A stretch of DNA of 16,912 nucleotides from Circinella minor (Eukaryota > Mucoromycota > Mucoromycetes > Mucorales > Lichtheimiaceae). The notes under the pieces are model-generated. The model ran no database searches. It was not told the origin of the DNA and saw nothing but the letters and a program-made list of their open reading frames with translations. Made by a program: the position numbers and the translations under genes. The stretch lies in NCBI GenBank assembly GCA_016758965.1, contig JAEPRB010000501.1:1-16912 (forward strand), read 5' to 3'. Position 1 is the first letter of the stretch, and every line of letters begins with the position of its first letter. Below, one piece after another: positions 1-9,420 of this stretch.

Positions 1-61
1 AAAATGCTCATAATTAATATGAGTCATTGTATAAGAAAGTGCTGCAGTTATAATAAGGAAT

Positions 62-121
62 AAAGAGAGAGCCGCAGTAAAAGAAGTATGATCGGTATTA
101 AAAATAACCGATTAATAATTA
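62..121 (+). repeat. Direct repeat copy A of a ~60-bp block (copy B at 455-515)
   Basis: The block begins AAAGAGAG and includes GCAGTAAAAGAAGTAT, CGGTATTAAAAATAACC and ATTAATAATTAC. It recurs with a few substitutions and a 2-base length change at 455-515. Copy A holds only the left stem of the hairpin that is complete after copy B. The pair could be internal or terminal repeats of a small non-autonomous element, but no target duplication was found. Confidence 0.7.
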
Positions 122-454
122 CAAGATAAAAAGTAGTACTAGATATTTTAGCTACGGCAAACCACAGAGAGATAATCATAAAGAGAGAAGAATATAAATA
201 TGACAGATAATATAAACATGAAGAATAATATAACCACACAGGAAAATATCACAAAGGTAGAGAATAGAATATAGGGTAGATAAAAAAGATGTCCTTTTAT
301 TTAATAAAATAATCCACTATTTATATATTTTCTAAAACTACTGTGGATGCATATAATAACGATAATAATAATGTTACTGCGGATGATAATGATGAGTAAT
401 AAATAATAATAATAATATTACTGCGGATGATAGTGTTAAACAATAACAGAGAAA

Positions 455-515
455 TAAAAGAGAGCCACAGTAAAAGAAGTATATTCGGTATTAAAAATAA
501 CCAATTAATAATTAC
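455..515 (+). repeat. Direct repeat copy B of the ~60-bp block
   Basis: This is the second copy of the block at 62-121. Its last 23 bases form the left arm of the perfect hairpin at 493-549. Differences from copy A include CCGCAG versus CCACAG and ACCGATT versus ACCAATT, both transitions. Confidence 0.7.
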
Positions 516-549
516 GACATTTTGTTGTAATTATTAATTGGTTATTTTT
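493..549. repeat. Perfect 23-bp inverted repeat (hairpin)
   Basis: Bases 493-515 are the exact reverse complement of 527-549, with an 11-base loop at 516-526. A 23-bp perfect stem is unlikely by chance even in AT-rich DNA. It may be a terminal inverted repeat of a MITE-like element, with copy A of the direct repeat providing a further left terminus. This does not look like a bacterial-type terminator, since the context is eukaryotic. Confidence 0.75.
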
Positions 550-604
550 GTTGTAATATTTTTATGGTGGAACAATCACTAGACATAAAACACTGGACTT
601 AAAA

Positions 605-770
605 GATGGTTTGAGAAAAAATCTTGGTGCTCAAACTTTTGGGTTTGAGCTGGTTCGAGCAGCTCAAATGACGCTGAATGATTTATGCTGGCTCAAACCG
701 CTCAAATCAGTAGTTTGAGTAACCAGCTCACTCAAACTCTTAGTTTGAGTATTCTCAAAATTGTTCAAAT
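605..770. repeat. Cluster of TTTGAG / CTCAAA hexamers upstream of the transposase
   Basis: About ten copies of TTTGAG or its complement CTCAAA lie within roughly 160 bp in both orientations, often as GTTTGAGY or GCTCAAAY. Random expectation is below one. The cluster ends about 120 bp before the transposase start codon. CACTA-type transposons are known to carry short subterminal repeats in both orientations near their ends, so this is plausibly the subterminal region of the adjacent element. The same hexamer is dense in the loop of the foldback at 11548-11760. Confidence 0.65.
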
Positions 771-2309
771 GAAAAGTTACCTTACACAAAATAAATATTA
801 AGTTACGCGATATTCATTAAGCATTGACGCATTGTAATACTTCATTACCCTTTCTTTGCTATTTAGTTTTTTGTTTTTTTTTTGCAAAATGCAGACAGCT
901 TCTGAAATTTATTATGGGATCAAAAAATGTTTTTGCAACCAGTGTTTTCAAATGAGTACGTGACCTGAAAAATTCATTCACCAAAAAGAAAGCACTAAAG
1001 ATTGTCATAAGCATGATTATACCACAGATCTTTATGATGAATGGATCGCTAATCAAGGCAATGAGGATCTGATGGATCTTGATGACAATAGTAAAAATTT
1101 ATTTTTTATTAGTATATTAAGATATCATTTTAACTAAGAAGAGAATTTATAGTTGATGCAGTTAAAACCAGGTCTATTATGCTGGAATCTGTGCTAGATC
1201 TAGAGCCAGAAGAGTTGATTGATTTTGATGATTATGATTTTGGAGATCAACAACCACCTGTAGCAGTTGCTGACCCAATAAATACTTGGAAAGATGCCAG
1301 GGAAACAGTCGATAACGATGATTCTATGGATGAAGGTGTGGTTTATTTATCTTTCAGAATTTTTTTTATTTCAATTATTTATTAGATCCTATTTTTATAC
1401 TATTATAGAGCCTGTACCAGCTTTTGATAAGTTGTATATGTTTATTGGTCTCTTTATCATCCTGTTTCAATGACAATACCTTTCTGAAGTTGCTGCCGAA
1501 ATATTGATGGTATTTATTGATATAATCCTTTCTTACACCAATACCTCTTGCCCTAAATTATCTAAAAAGTTGTCAATCCTTCGTTAGCATATGGGTGTTA
1601 ATATTTTTGAAGAGGGTTTAAAACGATATGTCGCTTGCAAAAAATGTCATAAAATTTACACCCTTGATGTCCTACTTGCAGACCAACAAACATTATGCCG
1701 CCATACCGAATATCCTCACCACCCATCATCTACTTCGTCTGCAAAGCTATGCAACGAACAGTTATTTAAAAATGGATTATGTAAAAATAACCAGCAATTA
1801 ATTGAATACCCTTACCATTCTGTTATTAAAGGACTACAAATAATGTTCAGACAATCTAATTTCTATGAGCAAATCGATGCATGGAGATATCGACAACAAA
1901 CTGATGGTGACTATTATGATATATACAATGGTAAAATGTGGAGTGAAATAAAAGATCGTAATGACGAAACATTCCTTAAAGATAAGCATTCTATCCAATT
2001 TGCATTAAATGTTGACTAGTAATATCTATAATTCCTTTCTTGCTAAAAAAAACGACATATATTTATGCTTGATAAAAATTGAAGATTAAATGTATATATA
2101 TGTGAGTGTATACTAAAATACGAACCATAATAGGTTTCCCCCCTCAAGAACAGCCCTTCTTATAGTTGCGGTGCTCTTTATTTGTCAATTTTAAATCTAC
2201 CACGTTCCCAAAGAAATTTACCAAGCAATATCCTATTAATAGGTAAAAACGAGTTTTTTCCCTATAAAATAAATACTATATCAGTTTTTATGCAACCAAT
2301 CCATACTCA

Positions 2310-2337
2310 ATATATATATATATATATATATATATAT
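2310..2337. repeat. (AT)n microsatellite inside transposase intron 4
   Basis: About fourteen uninterrupted AT units lie within the 122-nt intron at 2243-2364, between the exon ending in LLIG and the exon beginning with TLPGPKEP. The expansion probably inflated this intron. Confidence 0.9.
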
Positions 2338-2715
2338 CTTTTACATAAAATATAAAAAAAATAGGAACTCTCCCTGGTCCAAAAGAGCCAAGCAACCATC
2401 AAATGAACTACTACATGGAACCACTGGTGAAGGAATTGGAGAAACTTTACAAAGGAGTACCTGTTTCTAATGATCCAAATTCACCAAATATGCGTGTAGT
2501 TTTATTGTCAGTAAATTGCGATATACTAGCAGCTCGAAAAGTTGGTGCATTTACTGGTATCCAATCTTTTTGTGCGTGTTACTGATGCGATCGCAAGTTT
2601 ATGCAGATCCCTGGATCGACATTATGTAACTGGGGTGGATTTGATTTCCCTTGGCAAGATCGTGATGAGGCTAAAAATTCAGAAGGAGCTGAAAAGTGGA
2701 AGGCAGCAAGAACAC

Positions 2716-3858
2716 TGTAACCCTTACATAAACAACTTTTCTTATTTTCTATTTTTATACACGAATATTCTGAATATTTATTCATATAAGAATATTCTCA
2801 TTTCTATTACCTTTTTTCATGAATCAACCGATTGTACAACAACTATATAATTATCCCCCCAAATTATAAATTAAATAATCACATGTAATAGCTGCACAAC
2901 ATTAAACAGTTGTTTCAGATTTAGCTGCGTAACAATAGAAAGTTACTGCAGAACATTTGTAAAAGATATATAAACCCCTGTCGTATGGATGGGAAATATG
3001 GATAAAATAAAATAGAAATAAGGTAAGAGAATAAATAGATATAGAAATAGGTAACAAAGATAAGTCTTGTGAGAATCAATTAGGTCTTTTATTATGTGAA
3101 TAAAGTATCAAGATAAAAAAGATAAAAGATAATTTTATATTATTAAATTTAAGTCTATATATATATTCTTTGGTATATAATTTCCCTATCCTACGATGAT
3201 GGGTTCACTTGTTGTTTTAGTTTCAATATATTTGATACATGATATGTTTTATATTATATTATTATTGTTATTGGTATATGATTATGATTGGTATATTATT
3301 GTATAATATTATTATATGTTTCATTTGGTATAATTTGTTTGATATGATATAATAGAGAAGTAACCGATATTATGATGTTTGAGTTAGATCGGTGTATATT
3401 ATTATTATTTATTATTGATAGTAGGTAGGTAGGATTATCACAACCCCAACTTTTTTAAACCAAATAAAAATCATCAATCAGTTATTCAATCAATCTTTAT
3501 TTTAAAATTATTTTCTATTGATCACTCAACACCATATATTGGATTGTTTTATTTATTTTATATATTTATTTGTTGACTACATATTAAAGTAGTATTTGAA
3601 TTTAATAACAACTAAATTCACATTATAAAGACTCAATACATACAGACATAATATCTCTGTACTAGATTTGATTATATTAAAATCATTATCGCTTAACATA
3701 TATTATCTCAAAAGAACTTGAGTTACCTTAATAAGCAATTACGTTGTAATATACGATAATATTACTGGTGCTCACTATAAAAATACATAAGCATCTGTTG
3801 TAGCTGAATAAATATATCTACTTATAAATTTAATATAAAAACATCTACACTGGCTACA
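2716..3858 (+). mobile_element. LTR-like insertion (probable solo LTR), 1,143 bp, with ACAC target duplication
   Basis: The insertion begins TGTAACCC and ends GGCTACA, giving matching TGTA/TACA ends and TGTARCC imperfect termini. It is flanked by ACAC at 2712-2715 and 3859-3862; reading the shared base differently gives AACAC. Removing it with one copy of the duplication joins the transposase frame exactly: the codon cut after ACA C continues as CA CAA GAA, and the protein proceeds with the expected spacing of the family. No open frame inside resembles gag or pol. A TATATAAA box at 2967-2974 suggests a plus-strand LTR promoter. The length is large for an LTR, so a non-autonomous element with short inverted ends is the alternative. 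Confidence 0.72.
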
Positions 3859-5358
3859 ACACCACAAGAACGAGAGCGAGTCGAAAATGAGTACGGTACA
3901 AGATAGTCTTCATTATGTCGCCTAAAATACTTCCAACGTTCGCGTCAAGTTCTGTTGGATTCTTTTCATAATCTTTACCTCGGAACGTGTAAAAGAATAA
4001 CGGAGTTGTAGAGAAGATTGTTGAATCCCACTACAAGAAAACCATTATTGACAAAAGACCATTTCGCCGAGATGCAAAGAGAGGCAGAACTAATCGAACT
4101 TCCTCCCGGATTTGAGATCTCAAAATCAAAGATTGGTGGACATTTTGCATTTATGAAAGGAGCTGAATGGAGAACGTGGGTGCTTGCACTTTCACCAATC
4201 CTTCTCAAGAATCGTTTGCCACCACAACACCTGAAAATTTGGCTCAAATTCGTACGTGCAAACAAACTTCTTGCTGGTCCATCAATAACTGCAAACGAGA
4301 TCGACCGTGCTCATATGCTCTTGAAGCAATTTTGTGCCGAGTGCGAGGAGTTGTATGGATGCCAGGAAATAACATCGAACATGCATTCACACTTGCATTT
4401 AAGGTCCCAAATATATGACTTCGGTCCGATCTATAGCGTTTAGAATTTGAATTTCGAACGTTATAATGGCTTGTTGAAGAGCATCAATACGAATCGCAAG
4501 GATAGTTTCGAAACAACCTATATGCGCGGATTTTTGGAACTTGATTTTGCTGACAATTTTGTTACTGAAAAAAGTCGTTGGTTTGCTGGCAAACCTGACT
4601 TCTTAAAAATTCTTACAAGACTTGCACCTCAGTTATCTCCGCCTCTTATTGACCCCACCATTAACGCCATCGAATTTGACTTGAACGCCTTCGCCAATTA
4701 TGCCGAGAAATGGAATGGTAGACTGGAAGTATCAGGTTTGGAACCACTGCCACCATCGACTTTTCCTCTGGACCTTAAACCATATGTTCCAATCAGTAAC
4801 AGTTATTATGACTTGCTGTTGGCATACTACCGACACATGTACCCATACAATATCTTTAAAAGCTATCATATTGAAGATATTAATGCACCTGGTGAAATGG
4901 TTGGTGATATGATCCAGAAAATGATTTCAATCAAAATCCTCGGGCAGCTGTATAGAAGTGAGGAAGCAAGATCGAAAAAAGGTATTGGTATACAGGCGCT
5001 TTTCTCGGAGACAAACAACAATGGCAATCTAGTCATTCATGAAGGTTGGCAACACACTGAGATGCGATATGGTAGAACTGCATACTTCTTTGTTTACCGT
5101 ATTCGTTTGGATCAAGAAGGTAACACTTGTTACTTTGAGCATACATTTGCATTTGTCAACTAGTATGCAAAGTCATCAGATGTTGCATCCATTACAACTC
5201 AAAGATCCCATGGTCTGATGGAATGTTGTAATCACTTCCACAGGATGACCTTGGAATGTATACTGCCCGTTTATCGTATTTTCTCGCCAATTGCTGTCGC
5301 ACCAAATGGTCCTGATAAACTTGTTGTCATTCCTCTGCCTCGCAAGACAACTGGTTAA

Positions 5359-6060
5359 TCAACGATCTTTACTTTCGTTTCATTACTACATAATATATCC
5401 ATCTTCGTTAATATTTTCGTCATTAATTATTTTGTTCATCCACTGTATATTATATCATCATTAATTTCGACTCTTTTATTTATATTTATATTATCTTTTT
5501 TTCATCCATTATATATTCCTTATTTTTTTTCACTATATCCACTTTACCCGACATATATTTATTCACTCATTTTATACTTTACTTATTCTTATACTACTTT
5601 CTTTTACTTACTACTTCTTATGCCTCTCACTTCTCTTTTCTTGTATGCATTTTGTATCGTGTTATTTTTTTGTCTACTTATGCCCTACGTTTTTTATACA
5701 TACATCCTTTTATGATACACGTCTTTTTTTCACTTATGCTTTTTTTTTGTTCTCTTATGACCCATCCTTTTTTATATATGCATTCTCTTATTATACCTAT
5801 CTTTTTTTTTACTTACGCTTTTTATTTTCTATCCTTTTATGATACACTTTTTTTTTTACCTACCTATGTTTTTTATTTCCTGTCCTCTTATACCTGATCC
5901 TTTTTTTATATATCTATCCTCATATGATATCCATCTTTTTTTTTTTTACTATATGCACTGTTTTATAAAATTCATTTTTCCTTTTTCTTGACTATCTTAT
6001 TTTTCTTGAAAACTAATCAATATGATCCACAACAGTAGCATGTTAGATGCCGTGTATTAA
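5359..6060. other. Pyrimidine-rich, strand-asymmetric low-complexity tract
   Basis: The plus strand is dominated by T and C, with long T runs. From about 5700 to 5960 a degenerate unit recurs at roughly 35- to 50-bp spacing, with phrases like CCTTTTATGATACAC, CTTATGCTTTTTT and ACCTATCTTTTTTTTT. Open frames here translate to Phe/Tyr/Leu-rich strings and are composition artefacts. It may be the 3' non-coding end of the preceding transposon. No CACTA-type 3' terminus could be recognised. Confidence 0.6.
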
Positions 6061-6080
6061 ATATTTTTATCGAAAAAAAA

Positions 6081-6743
6081 TTATATGGAAGGACAGCAAC
6101 AAATCTTCTTCCTTTCTGGCTCAGGTGATAGAGAAGCCTTTCGCTTCCCCAACAGCTCCTCTTCACCTTCCTCATCCTCTTTATCGCCGTCATCTTCTTC
6201 ATCATCTTCATCAACCCACTCTCCTACTTCAGAATCGGTTTGATATATTTCTTCTTCCTGCATCTTAATCATTATATTAGTCTGGCTGGGCCAGAAGGGA
6301 AGTCCACTATAAAAAAAATATACCTTTTAGTATGCTTTATGAATACGGCAATTATGAGATATATAAATTCAATACATATGCACCCAAAACCTTCAAAGCC
6401 TTAGGATAATTCTTACATTTGCAGGCAATGTATCGATCTTTAAGATACTCTATGACTTCTTTTTCTTCACTTTTAAGAGCGTCTTCAATCCTAATCACTG
6501 TAATAAGTATACAAATCATAAAGCATTAATTATTATGATTAATACTTACACCTTGCGTTGTTCGCGAGCAATTTTTCTTGCTTTATTGTCCACGTCTTCT
6601 ATGTGTCCAATCAATCTAATATAAGATTATGTTAATAAAAATACAGTATATATATATCACCTAGGTTACAATTTAAATACTTACTGTTCGGCATACTCAT
6701 TGACAGGAGAGGGGGAAGGGCGAAAGTTGTTGTTATAGCTCAT
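6081..6743 (-). CDS. Putative small spliced gene of unknown function, acidic C-terminal exon
   Basis: On the minus strand an ATG at 6743 opens exon 1 (6743-6685, MSYNNNFRPSPSP...). Exon 2 (6615-6550) and exon 3 (6490-6417) follow, joined by 69- and 59-nt introns whose donors are both GTAAGT. They read through in phase as a charged, probably helical segment (…HIEDVDNKARKIAREQRK…, then IEDALKSEEKEVIEYLKDRY). A GTAAGA donor at 6416 and an ATAG acceptor at 6307 would add a last exon from 6306. The obvious coding frame there is very acidic (DEDDEEDDGDKEDEEGEEE) and ends with a nuclear-localisation-like stretch (GKRKASLSPEPERKKI), stopping at 6081. That frame is one base out of phase with exon 3: the in-phase reading stops after about a dozen residues. 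So the gene is either frameshifted, spliced differently, or two units. No family is recognised; a nuclear protein is a guess from composition. Confidence 0.5.
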
Positions 6744-6763
6744 AATAATAATAATAATAAATA
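6743..6763. repeat. (TAA)n microsatellite abutting the start codon of the minus-strand gene
   Basis: About seven TAA/AAT units lie directly upstream (minus-strand sense) of the ATG at 6743, so they form the end of its 5' leader as an ATT run. Confidence 0.8.
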
Positions 6764-6884
6764 TTGAAAAAAAGAGTAAAGATCATTCTATTACAGACTC
6801 CAAACCTTTATATACTTTCGTTTGAGGTCTATTGATACGTTCTCTGTCGTATCGTGTTAGAAAAATGAATACAAGTATTATAAT

Positions 6885-7267
6885 TCCGAGTATATGACTC
6901 AAGGAAAAAGGATAAGTTATAATAATTAACTTATAAAAATTTAAAAATAAAAGAATTTGATTAAGTTAATAACCAACAAAGTAAATCAATCCCAATTGTA
7001 GAGTGAAAATAGAAAATAAGAGTGAGTGAACTAAGTATTTTATTAGAGCTTAGTAGAACTAAAAATTTAATTGAGGAAGAAAGATGTCTTATTTATACTA
7101 ATTTCTATCTATCTATCCTAAGTTGATAATTGGCTGAATCTTGAGTATTAGTAACTTATACTCGTAACATTTACTTGTGAGTGTTGCAAATACTTGTACG
7201 TGTGTCCCTTACTGGTTTAGGTAACATTCACGAGTACATGTAGCAATTATCCTGATTATCGTTAACA
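6885..7267 (-). mobile_element. Possible LTR-like fragment, minus strand
   Basis: Read on the minus strand, a stretch starting TGTTAACG at 7267 contains a TATAAATAAG box (around 7086-7097), then an AATAAA signal (around 7034), then a pyrimidine-rich tail. That order resembles an LTR. No matching CA end or target duplication could be fixed, and no second copy is in the window, so this is weak. Confidence 0.22.
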
Positions 7268-8106
7268 GTTGGTACAGTCTGATTGGAACACAATATTCAT
7301 GATAAATATTTCTTTATTTGTTGAATAATTATAATAATAGGATATTACTGATGTTGATAATTTATAAGGTGACAATATATATAATAATAAAATTAATAAA
7401 AGAAAAAAAAAGAGGGAAGAAAAGATTAGGTAACACCATAACCATACTTGGGTGTTTTCAACATACCAAACAAAGACGTTGCACAAAAAAAAAGTGGTGA
7501 CGATTTGCTTACTCTACCCTAAACTATAAACAAGATAACTATTGAACATTAATAATATTACATATCTCACTACTCCTAAAAAAATAGATTTGTCAATCAA
7601 ATAGAACATTTCATTATTATAAATAGTTATCACATTGGTTATAAAAAAAAGAAGTAATCGTTAAAAAGATGGTGAGAGAAAAAAAAAGTAGCTGAAGAAA
7701 TTGTAAGTGGCAAAAATAAATTGTATCACAGCTCATACACAACAAAGTACCAAATATAGGCGCCCGATACGTTTTAGTTGAAAACGTATTTGTTTGACAT
7801 ACTTATTACATACCCAAGTTTGGTTTTTTTTGATAATTTTTTTTATTAAATAATTTTATTTTATATGTTATTTTTCTATTATTCACTTGTAATCAGTATT
7901 ATATTGTAAAATCCACTTGTTGAGAAATGCATCTCCATTTGCCTCTGTTTTTTATTTTCTTTGAATCTCACATAATAATTATTTCAAACAAAATTTGTCT
8001 CCAAAACTAAAATAATAAAAAGAAATTGTTTTAAGCTTAAAAAAGCCCGTGCCCAACCCAACCACCCTACCATGTGAGCATTATTTATTAATAAAAAAAA
8101 GAATAG
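7268..8106. other. AT-rich intergenic region, no gene seen
   Basis: This stretch holds poly-A and poly-T runs and short open frames without family resemblance. The one distinct structure is a perfect 9-bp hairpin at 7767-7789 (ATACGTTTT / AAAACGTAT, 5-base loop). A short C-rich patch at about 8045-8072 lies just past the 3' end of the minus-strand gene at 8107. Confidence 0.5.
7767..7789. repeat. Perfect 9-bp hairpin
   Basis: ATACGTTTT at 7767-7775 is the exact reverse complement of 7781-7789, around the loop AGTTG. Its role is unknown. Confidence 0.6.
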
Positions 8107-9420
8107 CTATTGTTCGAAAAGAGCCTCAGGTTGAACTGGGCTTATAGGCTGTTCTGAATTATCAGGTTGAACTGATAAAACAGTCGGTTCTACCAAAGGA
8201 GCTATAGCCCACGAAGGCAATCGTGTTCGTTGACCCTTTGAAAGTACCTTTTCCATAACGTACTTATCGCCGCAAACACGCTTCATACTGGTTATTCTCT
8301 TCTTAGACTGATGCAACAGCTCATCTAACTTGCTGTAAAATTTTTTGCCTTATTGCAGAACTATATATTAGAAACACCTGATTCACATTATATTTTTGTA
8401 AATATCTTTCTTTAAAAAAAATTGTATATTACCTCCTCAGAACGCCACGATGAGCACAACACTGCCTTTTCCTCTACCACCTCCCATTTGTCATATAAAT
8501 CTTCTTCATCCGACATCAAATCTCATTCAATGAGCCGATCGCAATCCTTAAATTCGGCAAGGAGGGCTTCACAGTTCTTCTGGTACGTTTTTTGGGGCAC
8601 ATGATATTTCTATTGTATAATTTCAGTTAGATTCTCGTTTAATCCATAGGTTTAGATAATGATGAAAAATAAACAAACCTTGTTCCGAATACTACGTTTC
8701 TGAGATTCTGTTTTTCTGTTTCTTGTTGTTGCGGCGTGATTTTGCTATGGTATCTCGCATTCTTGAATACTACAGCCAATTTTTCCTCGATGACTTCGGC
8801 AGTCCAGTCATAGCCAAGGTCATCATCCGCCGTCTTCAGCGCATAGTTTACAAGGACAGTTTTGACTATGCTATTCTCTTCATGGTCAAAGTCATAATTA
8901 AAACTCCAGATGGCCCCTTTCGGAACCATCTTGCCCTTGTAATGGCTTCTCAGCGTACTCTAATTAAAATATATTAAACATATTGCTTTAGTATCATTAC
9001 TAATCTTCAGTCAAGCTATAGAAAAATAAAAATAAAATAAAAGCCAATGAATATTACCAAGAGGAATTTATCCCGTGGACTACAAGTCTTCTTCTCCGTA
9101 TTCTTAGCAACTTGATGCTTCAACTCATGCACCTCTTGCTTCAGCTCAGCATTACATTTATTAACTGCGTCAATAATGCCTGCTTGGCTTTCCACCAATT
9201 TTTCAAAGTGGGTAAACTTTGTCTCTGCAGTGCTGATCCAGCTATGCATTTTACCTATTTCAGTCCAGAGCGTGCTATTGCTATTAAAAGTCGAAGCGCT
9301 ATTCTCCAACAATCCCAAAGTGGTACGGCCTGGTGCTTGTTGTACTGGAATAGCTGTACTGCTGTCATATCTTCCAGTAAAATCGTCAAAGTTATCATCC
9401 ATTATAAAAGAATTATTCAT
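8107..9420 (-). pseudogene. Four-exon gene of unknown function with MSDEE and WRSEE segments; one in-frame stop
   Basis: Minus-strand exons are 9420-9058, 8959-8696, 8579-8433 and 8328-8107; introns have GT-AG borders and all junctions keep phase. Exon 1 (121 codons, start at 9420; an alternative ATG lies at 9402) ends in a probable coiled coil (VNKCNAELKQEVHELKHQVA). Exon 2 holds a mixed alpha/beta-looking region (KMVPKGAIWSFNYDFDHEEN onward). Exon 3 carries the acidic DLMSDEEDLYDKWE. The junction of exons 3 and 4 reads WRSEE-LDELLHQSKKR, and the tail has RLPSWAIAP. I recall a similar acidic-block-then-WRS order in repeat-associated hypothetical proteins of fungi but cannot name a domain. 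A TGA at 8525-8523 interrupts exon 3; CGA to TGA would explain it. The exon 2/3 border is ambiguous: GTTTGT at 8678 with a CTAAC branch site is a second donor option but gives a short frame. It is a pseudogene if the TGA is real, otherwise an active gene with different splicing. Confidence 0.6.

Larger units (their letters stand above)
1..600. other. AT-rich non-coding stretch with short repeats
   Basis: No convincing gene is seen here. The stretch holds AAT/TAA runs and three related phrases built on ACTGYGGATGATA (around 340, 375 and 420). It also has a duplicated ~60-bp block and a perfect hairpin, both listed separately. The only sizeable open frame (48-239, minus) is a hydrophobic, low-complexity translation of AT-rich DNA with no family resemblance. 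Confidence 0.6.
889..5358 (+). pseudogene. Degraded CACTA-like (CMC/Plavaka-type, Tnp2-related) DDE transposase, five exons
   Basis: The family cuts and pastes DNA transposons in the nucleus. Translated exons are 889-1090, 1153-1335, 1409-2018, 2134-2242 and 2365-5358, the last split by an LTR-like insertion at 2716-3858. Introns of 62, 73, 115 and 122 nt have GT-AG borders and correct phase. The product would be near 980 residues, normal for the family. In order it shows an N-terminal CFCNQC cysteine cluster, a C-x2-C motif (1636-1647), the phrases FALNVD, ALYLSILNLPR and LPGPKEP, then DILAARK, DSFHNLYLG and NFERYNG. These last three hold the likely catalytic D (2520), D (3958) and E (4456). 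The gene is dead: TGA at 961, 1471 and 2583; TAG at 1585, 3904, 4009, 4441 and 5161; a TAG formed across the intron at 2019-2133; and a one-base loss in the C run near 2138-2143. The start is the first in-frame ATG before the cysteine cluster. The family is clear; the exact superfamily name is less certain. Confidence 0.88.

Noticed and set aside
48..239. 63-codon hydrophobic minus-strand frame
   Set aside because: AT-rich low-complexity translation inside a repeat-containing non-coding stretch.
577..600. CACTAGACATAAAACACTGG as the 5' terminus of a CACTA transposon
   Set aside because: It begins with CACTA and lies just before the hexamer cluster, but no matching inverted terminus ending in TAGTG was found downstream of the transposase. 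One five-base match is not evidence.
645..668. GGTTCGAGC resembling a tRNA T-loop
   Set aside because: No acceptor, D or anticodon arms can be built around it. It belongs to the TTTGAG-type repeat cluster.
5645..5897. Phe/Tyr-rich frames that look like membrane proteins
   Set aside because: They are translations of a T-rich degenerate repeat, and the hydrophobicity is a consequence of TTT and TAT codons.
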